DNA from: Mariprofundus ferrinatatus | GTDB taxonomy: Bacteria; Pseudomonadota; Zetaproteobacteria; Mariprofundales; Mariprofundaceae | Reading direction: 5' to 3' | Assembly (NCBI RefSeq): GCF_002795825.1 | Contig: NZ_CP018800.1 | Location: forward strand, 1,178,001 to 1,242,000 | DNA length: 64,000 bases | Part shown: positions 43,278 through 52,279 of the stretch, in pieces | How the letters are laid out: the number at the start of each line of letters is the position of its first letter | How positions within the stretch are numbered: the first letter of the stretch is position 1 | Notes under the pieces: generated by a model | The model's database searches: none | What the model saw: the letters and a program-made list of their open reading frames with translations, nothing else | What the model was told of the DNA's origin: nothing | Program-made: the position numbers and the translations under genes

Positions 43278-44199
43278 AATGCAGGAATCCGCGCTGTTCT
43301 ACTTCGCAGGGTTCGCCATTACGGAATACGGACACCCCACTACCCTCACGGCAGCAGCCGATTTTCACTGCAAGTGCCTCGGGTATCTCCATCTCCGCCG
43401 GAGCGGTAAAGAGCAGGGCATAATCTTCGCCGCCATGGAGTACCGCTTCGTAAAACGCTTTCCGGCCAACCGATCGACACATATGAATCCAGTTCGGTAG
43501 CTGCAGCAACTCGATATCGATACCAATACGGGAAGCCTTTGCTATGTGACCGGCATCCTGCAGCAGACCATCACTGACATCGATACAGCAGCGGACCCCC
43601 ATTTCCCTCAGATGAATTCCTGCCGATATCAGCGGCGTGATCTCCTCCAGATGGTGCACATACTCACCGTCGCGTTGATGATGAAGCCACTGCTGCAGTC
43701 CCAGCGCATGGAATCCAAGCTTGCCGGAGAGCCAGACATTATCATCAGACCTGGCCAGATCGCGACGCATGGCGGTTCCTTCAGGAAGCTCGCCTGCAAC
43801 CGTGACCGCGATAGCGTTTACGGGAGAACGGCATGTGTCTCCGCCCACCAGCTCAACGTTATATCGTTTCAGAGCACTGCTGACCCCTTTCCCCATTTTC
43901 CTTACCGAGGATTCATCCTTTGCCATCACATTGACCCAGACAGCCACCGCATCAGCGCCCATGGCGGCAAGATCGGAAAGCGCAGCACAGACCGCCCTGT
44001 CTGCAGCTCTGGAACGCGGGAAATCGACCGGCCAGTGCACCCCTTCAACGGATGTATCGCTACTCACAACCAGATCAAAACCTGCGCGCGGGTGATGGAT
44101 CGAAGCATCGTCTCCTATGGCAAATCGCGTAAAAGGGCTGGAATGCCCCCCCTTGCCTTTAAAGCAGCTTTCGATCAGTTCAAATTCGTTATCACTCAT
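43270..44199 (-). CDS. thiL: Thiamine-monophosphate kinase
   Basis: 309 residues from ATG 44199 (GAGAG upstream; the frame extends 12 codons further inside rsmB). PurM-like fold: FTRFAIGDDASIHHP, LVVSSDTSVEGVHWP, AALSDLAAMGADAVAVWVNV, ELVGGDTCRSPVN and IDVSDGLLQDAGHIA. It phosphorylates thiamine monophosphate to the active diphosphate. It overlaps rsmB by eight bases and pgpA by eight bases, making the coupled set rsmB-thiL-pgpA-cinA-like. Confidence 0.95.
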   Translation of the reverse strand: MSDNEFELIESCFKGKGGHSSPFTRFAIGDDASIHHPRAGFDLVVSSDTSVEGVHWPVDFPRSRAADRAVCAALSDLAAMGADAVAVWVNVMAKDESSVRKMGKGVSSALKRYNVELVGGDTCRSPVNAIAVTVAGELPEGTAMRRDLARSDDNVWLSGKLGFHALGLQQWLHHQRDGEYVHHLEEITPLISAGIHLREMGVRCCIDVSDGLLQDAGHIAKASRIGIDIELLQLPNWIHMCRSVGRKAFYEAVLHGGEDYALLFTAPAEMEIPEALAVKIGCCREGSGVSVFRNGEPCEVEQRGFLHFG

Positions 44200-45439
44200 G
44201 ACTCTCACACTCTGATATGGACTGTATCGATGCACTACCGCCTATACGGGCAAAAAAGAATCCATCGTGGCTCTCTGAAGGCAACAGTCGCTCTGCTGCT
44301 CTCAGCTCAGAAACGCCCTCTATTACCTTCTCATTCTCGCGAGGGTGGACTGAGCATACAGCGTAGATCATCTCCCCATCCGGATTAAGGACACGCAATG
44401 ACTCCGAAATCAAAGTTTTCTGTACATCTGCAAGCCTCTCCACCGCCTCACTATCGTGCATGAACTTGGCATCGGGATGACGCCTTAGCACCCCAGATGC
44501 TGAGCAAGGTGCATCAAGCATGATCGCGTCTGCGCTCTGATTCCGCAAAGGTAAAGTACCGGCATCGGCTTGAATAACAGTCACATTGCTGCAGTTCAGG
44601 CGGTCAAGATTCTCCCGCAGACGCGGAATCCGACGGGGGTTCAGTTCGATTGCTAATATTTTTGCACTGGAAAAACGATGTGCCAACAGTGAAGCCTTGC
44701 CACCGGGTGCAGCACAGATATCGAGAATCAGGCCATCCGGTTTTGAAAGTTCCAATGCCATAACAGAAGCCTGAGCAGCCTGATCCATCACCGTAAACGC
44801 CCCCTCTTCAAAGCCGGGAAGTCTGGCCACATCGGTTCCCGAAGGCAGTAGAACTGCATAGGGAGAAAGTTCTCCGGCAACAGCTGCAATCCCCATGCCC
44901 GTCACAGTTTCGATCCAGCTTTCACGATCCACAAACAGTGCCAGCGATAGCTTCGGCGGCTCCTTCAGCGCTTGACCGAACTCGCTTACGGCCTCGGCAC
45001 CAAATGCATCGCGCCATTCGGTATAGATCCATTTTGGCAATTCCATACGCTGATGGGGCTTAAGTTTTTTCGGCGCCTCACTTTCAGCCACACGGCGCAG
45101 TACCGCATTAACAAAGTTGGCCGCCTTCGGTTGAAGGCATTTTACAGCTGACACCGTTTCGGAGACTGCTGCGTGAGTCGGAATTCGCATGTGTCTTAAC
45201 TGGTAGGTTCCGGTTAGAAGAGCGATATGAGAAACCGGATCAGGTTTCACTCTGCTGAATCGGGAAAAATCAGCTTCCAGTGAATAGAAGCGACGCAGTA
45301 CACCATAAACCATCTCGTGCAGCAGTCTTCGGTCACGATCCTGAAAAGTTGCTCCTATCGACTCAAGCGCCTCTCCAGCCTTGATCCGGTCGGAAAATAC
45401 CCTGTTCAATATCTCTATGGCGGCCTGGCGTACTGACAT
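44192..45439 (-). CDS. rsmB: 16S rRNA (cytosine-967-C5)-methyltransferase
   Basis: 415 residues from ATG 45439 (MSVRQAAIEILNRVFSDRI, the usual start); the frame continues to 45538 with no clear ribosome site at any candidate. N-terminal NusB-like domain (~1-130: DRRLLHEMVYGVLRRF), a linker, and a C-terminal methyltransferase: ILDICAAPGGKASLLAH (motif I), VIQADAGTLPL, MLDAPCSASGVLRRHPDAKF (catalytic Cys of motif IV) and YAVCSVHPRENEKV (motif VI Cys). It methylates C967 of 16S rRNA. First gene of a coupled four-gene run. Confidence 0.94.
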   Translation of the reverse strand: MSVRQAAIEILNRVFSDRIKAGEALESIGATFQDRDRRLLHEMVYGVLRRFYSLEADFSRFSRVKPDPVSHIALLTGTYQLRHMRIPTHAAVSETVSAVKCLQPKAANFVNAVLRRVAESEAPKKLKPHQRMELPKWIYTEWRDAFGAEAVSEFGQALKEPPKLSLALFVDRESWIETVTGMGIAAVAGELSPYAVLLPSGTDVARLPGFEEGAFTVMDQAAQASVMALELSKPDGLILDICAAPGGKASLLAHRFSSAKILAIELNPRRIPRLRENLDRLNCSNVTVIQADAGTLPLRNQSADAIMLDAPCSASGVLRRHPDAKFMHDSEAVERLADVQKTLISESLRVLNPDGEMIYAVCSVHPRENEKVIEGVSELRAAERLLPSESHDGFFFARIGGSASIQSISECESHE

Positions 45440-45588
45440 ATTCGGCAGGCTACATCCGGGGAGGAGATTTGCTACCTGTGATCGGAAGAGGGCCCTGACA
45501 GTTGTCATGACTTCACAATGACTCTGAGACTGCTTCACAACATAACCGTGAACATAGTAGTGTCTCAGCGGTTACATCAGGAGAACAC

Positions 45589-46881
45589 ATGCCGGATAAG
45601 CTCTTGGAAACTCTTGCAACATGGCAATCCCACATCTACCAGTCCGATTTCTGGTGGCAAATGGTTGTGCTGGCAATCGGTGCAGCTTGCGCCCTGTTCA
45701 TCCGCAGCCGCATGGATGCCATTATTGACAACAACAAGCCTGGAGATGAGAGAAGCAGGCTGCGTAAAATGTCGATCAAAAGTCTGGAGCGCATCCAGTT
45801 CCCATTGTCGATGCTCATGGTCACCTTGATCGGGAAGTCGATATTCACTCATCTTGGGTTCCAGGCAAACATTTTAGAGCTTGCAACGCCTCTGCTTCTG
45901 TCTCTGGCCGGCATTCGCATTGCCATCTATATGCTCCGTAAAGGTTTTGCACCGAGTCCGCTGGTCAAGGCATCAGAAAACATTATCGCCTCAACTGTCT
46001 GGGGAATGGTTGCGCTTCATCTGCTTGGCTGGCTTCCGGATGTGCTGGCGGCACTCGATAGCCTTGCTTTCAGCCTGGGAACCAGCCGCATCTCCCTATT
46101 GCTGGTTATGAAACTGATTATGACGGTGATCTTCTTCTGGGTTCTGGCTCTCTGGCTGGCCAATCTGATTGAGAGTCGGTTGAATCAATCGGAGCATTTC
46201 AGCAGCAGTGCACGCGTGGCCCTCTCCAAGTTCAGTAAATTCTTCCTGATCGCCATCGCCATCTTCGTTGCACTTGATGCGGCAGGCATCGATCTGACAG
46301 CTCTCACTGTATTCAGTGGTGCGGTTGGTGTCGGTATCGGCTTCGGCCTGCAACGCATATCAAGCAACTTTATCAGCGGTTTCATTCTGCTTTTCGACCG
46401 CTCTATTAAACCGGGTGATGTTATTACGGTGCGCGACAAGTTCGGCTGGGTTCAGGAACTCAGGGCCCGCTACATCGTCGTGCGTGACCGCGATGGCGTG
46501 GAAACACTGATCCCCAACGAAAACCTGGTGACATCCGAAGTGATCAACTGGAGTTATACCGACCCCGACATCCGCATGAAGATCCGTGTGCAGATCAGTT
46601 ATGATGACGATCCGGAAGAGGCCATGGCTCTCATGCTGGCATGCGCCAAAGCCAGTCCGCGAGTGCAGGATGATCCGATTCCGCTAACACGCCTGATGGA
46701 GTTCGGTGATAACGGCATCGTACTGGAACTGCGCATCTGGATACTTGATCCTGAAAACGGATTGGGTGGTGTACGTTCTGAAGTGAATCTGGCTATCTGG
46801 AAAGCCTTCAAAAAGGCGGGTATCACCATCCCCTACCCACAACGCGACATTCACATCAAGTCCGGACAGGTTGCCGGCTAA
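45589..46881 (+). CDS. MscS-family mechanosensitive channel with extra N-terminal helices
   Basis: 430 residues, AGGAG before ATG. About five to six transmembrane segments; the last, DLTALTVFSGAVGVGIGFGL (~231-250), is the pore-lining TM3 with the conserved small-residue packing, followed by SNFISGFILLFDRSIKPGDV and the beta-domain VVRDRDGVETLIPNENL. C-terminal alpha/beta domain to ~425. It releases solutes on hypo-osmotic shock in the inner membrane. Longer than E. coli MscS (286), so a MscS-like homologue with two or three additional helices. Divergent from rsmB. Confidence 0.92.
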   Translation: MPDKLLETLATWQSHIYQSDFWWQMVVLAIGAACALFIRSRMDAIIDNNKPGDERSRLRKMSIKSLERIQFPLSMLMVTLIGKSIFTHLGFQANILELATPLLLSLAGIRIAIYMLRKGFAPSPLVKASENIIASTVWGMVALHLLGWLPDVLAALDSLAFSLGTSRISLLLVMKLIMTVIFFWVLALWLANLIESRLNQSEHFSSSARVALSKFSKFFLIAIAIFVALDAAGIDLTALTVFSGAVGVGIGFGLQRISSNFISGFILLFDRSIKPGDVITVRDKFGWVQELRARYIVVRDRDGVETLIPNENLVTSEVINWSYTDPDIRMKIRVQISYDDDPEEAMALMLACAKASPRVQDDPIPLTRLMEFGDNGIVLELRIWILDPENGLGGVRSEVNLAIWKAFKKAGITIPYPQRDIHIKSGQVAG

Positions 46882-46926
46882 TATCACAGGAAGGGTGGCT
46901 TTTTCCTCTCCTCCAGGTTGCGCAGG

Positions 46927-47760
46927 TTAGCAGCAACTGCTTGATGAACAGCCGCCGCCCGGCTTCTCTGCCTCGATGTAAGCGGAAACAACATAGGCCT
47001 CCACCCCCCGGCCCGGCGCCCAGTCGCGGATAAATTCGCGCGATTCATCCTTGGGGACAAGGCGGATTTTCTCAAACCCTGCATCAGTCATCATCGTCTC
47101 CAGTGCATCAATCATGGATGCGCCGGCCATGCAGCCTGCATGCAACACCTGATCGTTTTTCATCTCCTCCGGCATCTCTGCAGTCGCCACCACATCGGAG
47201 ATAGCAAGGCGACTCCCCGGCTTCAGAACCCTGAAGGCATCGGCAAAGACGAGCTCTTTGTGAGGCGAGAGGTTGATCACGCAGTTGGAGATGATGATAT
47301 CAGCTGTATTGTCGGCCACCGGCAGGTGTTCGATCTCGCCAAGCCTGAACTCCACATTACTGAATTCGCCCTTCTCGGCATTCTGACGCGCTTTAGAGAG
47401 CATCGCCGGGGTCATGTCTATTCCGATCACCCGGCCGCCCTCACCGACCTCCTGAGCGGCCAGAAACGCATCGAAACCACCGCCGGCACCAAGATCAACC
47501 ACCACCTCTCCGGGTTTAAGGCTGGCAATGGCGCGTGGATTGCCGCACCCCAACCCCATATCAGCCCCCTCAGGAACTTTTGAAAGATCATCATCGGAGT
47601 ACCCGAGGCGAGTGGAGATCAGCCGGTTGATCGCCGTATCATCGGAAACGCCGCAGCAGCTGGATGCCTCGCCGCAGCAACCACCCGTATTGCTCGCTTC
47701 GGCCACCTCTGCATAACTTTTCCGTACCTGCTGGCGTACACTATCGGCTTTCACACTCAT
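46927..47760 (-). CDS. arsM: Arsenite S-adenosylmethionine methyltransferase
   Basis: 277 residues, GGAGAG before ATG. N-terminal VRQQVRKSYAEVAEA is followed by a Cys-rich segment (GGCCGEASSCCGVSD); then DMGLGCGNPRAIASLKPGEV (ArsM signature), SAM loop VVDLGAGGGFDAFLAA, and SNCVINLSPHKELVFADAFR with the conserved As(III)-binding Cys, plus the late Cys in HAGCMAG. A Cys-rich tail (CSSSSCC) ends the chain. It methylates arsenite to mono- and dimethyl arsenicals. Placed with arsS, 16 codons into the next entry, it supplies dimethylarsenate for arsenosugars. Confidence 0.94.
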   Translation of the reverse strand: MSVKADSVRQQVRKSYAEVAEASNTGGCCGEASSCCGVSDDTAINRLISTRLGYSDDDLSKVPEGADMGLGCGNPRAIASLKPGEVVVDLGAGGGFDAFLAAQEVGEGGRVIGIDMTPAMLSKARQNAEKGEFSNVEFRLGEIEHLPVADNTADIIISNCVINLSPHKELVFADAFRVLKPGSRLAISDVVATAEMPEEMKNDQVLHAGCMAGASMIDALETMMTDAGFEKIRLVPKDESREFIRDWAPGRGVEAYVVSAYIEAEKPGGGCSSSSCC

Positions 47761-47771
47761 CTGACTCTCCG

Positions 47772-47954
47772 TTACAGGTTATTAACTATCGCAATGATTT
47801 CTGACGGCCTCATACGTCTGGTGTAATCCACATTCACAAATCTGTGAATCACAATACCATCACGGCCTACAATATAAGTTGCCGGCACTGGCAGTTCAAA
47901 GCGGTCATTACCCTGATTGGCTGCCGGATCAATGCAGAACCCATATCGCCTGCG
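47772..47954 (-). pseudogene. C-terminal fragment of an AhpC/TSA peroxiredoxin-like gene
   Basis: Sixty in-frame codons ending at TAA 47772-47774 resemble the end of thioredoxin-fold peroxiredoxins (AhpC/TSA): the stretch RFELPVPATYIVGRDGIVIH then FVNVDYTRRMRPSEIIAIV. Upstream of it the frame meets a stop near the arsS end, with no plausible start codon and no N-terminal domain. The 250-base space between arsM and arsS thus holds the remnant of a third gene. In other bacteria a full AhpC/TSA-like gene often accompanies arsM/arsS. A sequence error could also explain the loss. Confidence 0.7.
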
Positions 47955-48009
47955 GTAACAATTACAGTATGTTCGCCTGAAATCTCCTGATCTGATCTGT
48001 TCAGATCAT

Positions 48010-48978
48010 TCACCCATCCAGTGCGCCTCCACAACTTGAACCCTGACCGGCCGTACAGCCGTAACAGTGATCCATCACGATAACTGGCCGACCCGATAAC
48101 TCTTCACACATCAGGTCTCGAAGGTGCAATCTGTTTCCGGTTTCCTCCTGCTGCATTGGAAGGTCGAGCATCTGGTTAAAATCGCAGTCGTATACATACC
48201 CCTGCCAGTCGATACTGATCAGATTCCTGCACATCACTCCCGGAAGGTTATCTTCGCTATAAGCTTCTTTAAGAAGCTGCATGTAACTGGCGAATTCCCC
48301 ACGTGAAATCAAGGTGCTGCCAAATCGCTGTATCGGCATATTGGTAATGGTGAAAAGCTTGTTGAACTGAATCCCGTAGCGGATATGCAGCTCACGTTTA
48401 TAAGCCACTTCAAGCTCCGCTTGCGACGGAGGCAGACAGGCCCCCTGCGGGTTGTACACCAGAGTCAGTGTCAGCCCTGAGCCATCCACACCATATCCAA
48501 GCTGGTTTAACCTTTTGAGTGCCCTGATACTGCTATCGAAAACACCTTTGCCACGTTGTGCATCGACATTATCGCTCAGGTAACAGGGTAGCGAAGCAAC
48601 CACCTCAACCTTGTGCTCAGCCAGAAATCCGGCAGCCCATTCAAACCCTTCCTCTTCAAGGATCGTCAGGTTGCAGCGATCAATAATGCGCAGCCCCAGC
48701 TCTCTTGCTTTACGGACAAGATACCGGAAATGGACATTCATTTCCGGAGCACCGCCAGTCAGATCAAGGGTTTTTACATGATGAGTAGCGAGGTAATCAA
48801 TGACCGACTGTACGGTCTTATCGGACATCACCTCTTTACGCCGGGGACCAGCATTGACATGGCAGTGCAGACAGGTCTGATTGCAGAGATAACCGAGATT
48901 GACCTGCAACGTATCCAGCTTGCCACGATTGATGGCTGGAAAATCTGTCTCTTTAAGTAATGGCAGCGTTGCATGCAT
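48010..48978 (-). CDS. arsS: Arsenosugar biosynthesis radical SAM protein ArsS
   Basis: 322 residues. Radical SAM cluster motif CNQTCLHCHVNAGP (CxxxCxxC, ~32-45), LDLTGGAPEMNVHFRYLVR (GGAP-type motif), TLVYNPQGACLPPSQAELE and the C-terminal MDHCYGCTAGQGSSCGG, which would hold an auxiliary cluster. ArsS is thought to attach the 5'-deoxyadenosyl group from SAM to dimethylarsenite, making dimethylarsinoyl-adenosine on the way to arsenosugars. Usually next to arsM, as here. Upstream of its ATG is a 311-base spacer. Confidence 0.93.
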   Translation of the reverse strand: MHATLPLLKETDFPAINRGKLDTLQVNLGYLCNQTCLHCHVNAGPRRKEVMSDKTVQSVIDYLATHHVKTLDLTGGAPEMNVHFRYLVRKARELGLRIIDRCNLTILEEEGFEWAAGFLAEHKVEVVASLPCYLSDNVDAQRGKGVFDSSIRALKRLNQLGYGVDGSGLTLTLVYNPQGACLPPSQAELEVAYKRELHIRYGIQFNKLFTITNMPIQRFGSTLISRGEFASYMQLLKEAYSEDNLPGVMCRNLISIDWQGYVYDCDFNQMLDLPMQQEETGNRLHLRDLMCEELSGRPVIVMDHCYGCTAGQGSSCGGALDG

Positions 48979-49289
48979 CCGGGGGCTTCTCCTCTATCTT
49001 TATCTGAACGCTTCGTGAGTCGTGGCCAATCAACTTTTATTACAACCCATTTCTACATGGGGCGCCCAGTGATGAAAACATGAATCATGATGGAGGCATT
49101 ATAGCTTCAACCATCTACTCATAGTGCTATCATAAACATTTGAAAACAGGTCTGTTTTGCACTCTGTTTAACCGTATTCAAATCATTGTTGGCCTGATGG
49201 CAATTGTCCTGATTCTTATCACTGCCGAGCTGATCACCGGCTGAAGATTTCCCCTGTAAAAAATCGCATCGTCACGCCGGACAGCAGCA
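48979..49289. other. Spacer upstream of arsS / after recG, with a possible 34-residue membrane peptide
   Basis: No known gene. On the plus strand 49140-49244 encodes from TTG a 34-residue peptide ending IIVGLMAIVLILITAELITG, one hydrophobic span after a short basic start; no ribosome site is visible. The sequence AAAACAG-GT-CTGTTTT (around 49144-49159) is an inverted repeat and might be an operator for arsS on the minus strand. The arsS promoter must lie here. Confidence 0.35.
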
Positions 49290-51308
49290 TCAGTCGGTTG
49301 CTTCGGCAAAAGGGCGCCAGAAGCGCTGCATCGACTCATCCGGAGCAAAATCCGGAAGGTTGGCATACCACTGTCGAATCAGGGCAGCATCCCCGGCCGT
49401 ATCGAGCAGTCGGAAGCCCGCATTGCCGTGCTGGCGTGTTCCGACGGCATCACCGCCGCCACGGATAGCGAGATCGGCTTCAGCAAGCTCGAGCCCGTCG
49501 TGGCAGTTAACCATTTTTTTGAGTCTGGCCATGGAAGCATCAGACACATCGCTGCCGGCGACCAGCATACAGTAACCCTGATCGGATGAGCGACCTACCC
49601 TGCCCCTTAACTGATGCAGTTGCGCAAGCCCGTAGTTTTCCGCCTGCTCGATCACAATCAGGCGCGCCTCCGGTACATTGACCCCTACCTCGACCACGGT
49701 AGTGGAAACAAGAATCTTACAGGCTCCAGAGGAGAAGGCTTCCAACGCACTGTTCTTATCCCTGGCCTTCATACGCCCATGCAGGCCGATCACACTGGCA
49801 TCGGGAAAGTAACGTTTCAGCAACTCCACCCGCTGATCAACGGAGATTCCATCCTCATCCTCATCGATGCGCGGTACAATCCAGTAGATGCGTCCCTCAG
49901 CGTCCAGAATTCGCTTCATGCCTTCAGCCAGAGGTTTCATCTTCTCCGCAGCAATCACGCGCGTCTCCACAGGCTTTCTGCCCGGCGGCATACCTCGCAT
50001 GATGGAGAGATCCATATCGCCGTAGAGTGCCAGCGCCAGCGATCGGGGGATTGGCGTTGCTGTCATGCCGAGCAGATGAACCGCCCCATGGTTTCCACTC
50101 GTTTTTTCGGCCAGCGCCCAGCGCTGCTTCACTCCGAATCGATGCTGTTCATCCACCAGTGCCAGCGCCAGATGCTTGAACTGCACATCTTCGCTCAGCA
50201 GGGCATGCGTTCCGACAATCAACTGTAGCGAGCCATCCTGCAAGCGGCCAACCATCTCCCGCCGCGCTCTGCTGCGTGTACTGCCAGTCAATAGCGCCAC
50301 CTCCATCTCCAGCGGTGAAAACAGCGCCTGCAGTGTTTCTGCATGCTGATTGGCCAGCACCTCGGTTGGTGCAAGCAGTGCTGCCTGACTTCCACTGCCG
50401 GCAACCTTTGCCATCGCCAGTGCAGCAATCCAGGTCTTGCCTGCACCCACATCACCCTGCAGAAGTCTGTGCATCCGACTTCCCGATTCGAGATCAGATG
50501 AAATATCGGACCAGACCAGCTCCTGCGCTTCGGTCAACGGAAAAGGGAATTCCTCAAGCATGCTCTGACTCTTGATTCCATCAGTTAATGCAGCCGCCGG
50601 AGAGACCGCCTTCAGCTTCTTCTCACGCATCAGGTGAAGGTAGATGATAATCTCTTCGCTTTTCAGGCGCCCTATAGCTCGTTCCAGCATCTCATGGCCA
50701 ATGCTGTCCGGGTGATGGATCTGCCTGAAGGCCTGTAGCATGGCAGGCAGATGGAACTGTTCGGCCAGTCGTTGATCAAGCGGACTCTTTAATGTGTCAG
50801 GAATCAGTGAAAGTGCCTGACTGACTATGGAACCCACCCGCCTGCCGCCAAGCCCTGCAAGGCTGGCATAGACCGGCTGAAATCCGGGCTGAAACGATTC
50901 GGTCACACACCACTCGGGATGGCTCATCTGCCAGTACCCCTTCCAGCGCTCGGCAACTCCGCGTACGGATATCTCCCTGCCTTCTGAGAGACGAGCATCG
51001 CTCATCATGTAACCGGAGTGGAAGAAGTTCAGGGAGATCTGGCCGGTATCATCCGCCAGTCTGATGCATACCTGACGGTTTCTCCCGAATCCTCGCGCCT
51101 GTTTGCTGACTATTCGGCCTATGATGCGGGCGCTGGCCCCCTCCTGCAGCCGGGTGATTGAGCAGATGTGCCGATCATCAACATACTCCTTGGGCAGATG
51201 TAGCAACAGATCCCCAAGGCAGGCAATGCCACGAGCAATGAATCGCTTTTCCAGTGCGGTGCCTACCCCAGGTATGCGGGTCAGCGGCTGAGCCAGATAA
51301 TCGTACAT
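49290..51308 (-). CDS. recG: ATP-dependent DNA helicase RecG
   Basis: 672 residues from ATG 51308 (MYDYLAQPLTRIPGVGTALE), a normal RecG start; the frame runs 45 codons further upstream. Wedge/OB domain (~60-150) with IIGRIVSKQARGFGRNRQVC, Walker A LLQGDVGAGKTWIA, DEQH box LALVDEQHRFGV, TATPIPR and the C-terminal helicase plus TRG motifs (RGRVGRSSDQGYCMLVAG). It remodels stalled forks and branched DNA. Upstream (51309-51618) is shared with the divergent rpmB. Confidence 0.95.
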   Translation of the reverse strand: MYDYLAQPLTRIPGVGTALEKRFIARGIACLGDLLLHLPKEYVDDRHICSITRLQEGASARIIGRIVSKQARGFGRNRQVCIRLADDTGQISLNFFHSGYMMSDARLSEGREISVRGVAERWKGYWQMSHPEWCVTESFQPGFQPVYASLAGLGGRRVGSIVSQALSLIPDTLKSPLDQRLAEQFHLPAMLQAFRQIHHPDSIGHEMLERAIGRLKSEEIIIYLHLMREKKLKAVSPAAALTDGIKSQSMLEEFPFPLTEAQELVWSDISSDLESGSRMHRLLQGDVGAGKTWIAALAMAKVAGSGSQAALLAPTEVLANQHAETLQALFSPLEMEVALLTGSTRSRARREMVGRLQDGSLQLIVGTHALLSEDVQFKHLALALVDEQHRFGVKQRWALAEKTSGNHGAVHLLGMTATPIPRSLALALYGDMDLSIMRGMPPGRKPVETRVIAAEKMKPLAEGMKRILDAEGRIYWIVPRIDEDEDGISVDQRVELLKRYFPDASVIGLHGRMKARDKNSALEAFSSGACKILVSTTVVEVGVNVPEARLIVIEQAENYGLAQLHQLRGRVGRSSDQGYCMLVAGSDVSDASMARLKKMVNCHDGLELAEADLAIRGGGDAVGTRQHGNAGFRLLDTAGDAALIRQWYANLPDFAPDESMQRFWRPFAEATD

Positions 51309-51618
51309 CGCCTTATCTTGAACGATTGAGGTAACGCACTCAACCAGCATAGTGTAACCATGCTGCCAGTGATGAATGGCCCAGCACAGCTGAATGGGAA
51401 TGAAATCGGTTGGCGCAGCGTAAAAAAACAGCGATCTGCACAAGATGTTGTTGGCAGCTTACCGGATGCCTCCCATACCTTGGGGATATGCAACTGAATT
51501 GAGGCAATGCTCATATTAAATGTGAGCAACCCCGGCCACAGTCAAAAAAGCGTCATATTTTGCTTGTATGTCTTGTTCCGTTCACCTAAAGTGCGCCCCG
51601 TTTTTGGAGGTATTAGTC
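51309..51618. promoter_or_regulatory. Divergent spacer between recG and rpmB
   Basis: 310 bases without a gene. An 8-bp hairpin/dyad TGCTCATA-TTAAA-TGTGAGCA (51508-51528, one G-T pair) lies in the middle and could be a repressor or activator site. A weak rpmB promoter may be TTGTAT (51564-51569), 17-base spacer, TAAAGT (51587-51592), giving a start near 51599 and a short leader with GGAGG at 51606. No recG promoter is obvious. Confidence 0.35.
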
Positions 51619-51810
51619 ATGGCTAAGCGTTGTGAAGTATGTGGAAAAGGTCCAATGGCCGGCAATAATGTCAGTCATGCGCATAATACGACTCGTCGTC
51701 GTTTTCTGCCTAACCTGATGCAGGTTCGTGCTATTGTTGAAGGTCAGACACGCAAAGTGAAGGTATGCGCAAGCTGCCTGCGTTCCGGCAAGATCGAAAA
51801 AGCTGCCTGA
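51619..51810 (+). CDS. rpmB: 50S ribosomal protein L28
   Basis: 63 residues from ATG 51619 with GGAGG upstream. N-terminus [20 protein letters not shown] and [14 protein letters not shown] are diagnostic for L28; CEVC plus CASC give the zinc-binding (C+) form of the protein. In many proteobacteria rpmB is followed by rpmG; here no rpmG follows and a terminator comes 22 bases after the stop, so rpmB is monocistronic. Confidence 0.97.
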   Translation: MAKRCEVCGKGPMAGNNVSHAHNTTRRRFLPNLMQVRAIVEGQTRKVKVCASCLRSGKIEKAA

Positions 51811-51832
51811 TTTACCGCATTCTTAATTATTC

Positions 51833-51860
51833 AAAGGGCGCCTGTTAAGGCGCCCTTTTT
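51833..51860 (+). terminator. Rho-independent terminator after rpmB
   Basis: Perfect 10-bp stem AAAGGGCGCC/GGCGCCCTTT with loop TGTTAA, running into a T-tract (TTTTTGTTGTTT). It lies 22 bases after the rpmB stop and ends 33 bases before the convergent ridA end, so it may serve both directions. Confidence 0.93.
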
Positions 51861-51892
51861 GTTGTTTCATGTCTGCGCTGCCGCAACAGCAG

Positions 51893-52279
51893 TTATCCGG
51901 CTTTGGCCACCAGATCCATCTCCACCTTTGCACCGAGCGGCAGTGCGGCCACCGCGACCGTGGCGCGTGCCGGCCTGTGATCACCAAGCCATTGCGCATA
52001 AATCCCATTCACCTTCGGGAAATCGCCCATGTCGGTCAGGAATATATTCACCTTGAGAATATCGGTTAGTGATGCGCCCGCCTCAGCCAATACAGCCGAG
52101 AGGTTCTTTGTCACCTGAACGGCCTGAGACTCAACATCGTCAGCCACCAGCGTGCCTGCTTGAGGATCAAGGCCAATCTGGCCCGATGCATAGAGAACGC
52201 CGCCACTCACCACCGCCTGTGAATAGGGCCCGACCGCTTTCGGTGCACGCTCTGAATGAATTACCTCTATTGAACTCAT
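51893..52279 (-). CDS. ridA: RidA family enamine/imine deaminase
   Basis: 128 residues. YjgF/YER057c/UK114 family: APKAVGPYSQAVVSGGVLYASG at the N-terminus, DVESQAVQVTKNLSAVLAEAG, DILKVNIFLTDMGDFPKVN and the ring-arginine stretch HRPARATVAVAALPLG (R of RidA active site). It hydrolyses 2-aminoacrylate and other reactive enamines to protect PLP enzymes. Four-base overlap with spoT (ATGA), as the last gene of the rpoZ-spoT-ridA set. Confidence 0.96.
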   Translation of the reverse strand: MSSIEVIHSERAPKAVGPYSQAVVSGGVLYASGQIGLDPQAGTLVADDVESQAVQVTKNLSAVLAEAGASLTDILKVNIFLTDMGDFPKVNGIYAQWLGDHRPARATVAVAALPLGAKVEMDLVAKAG

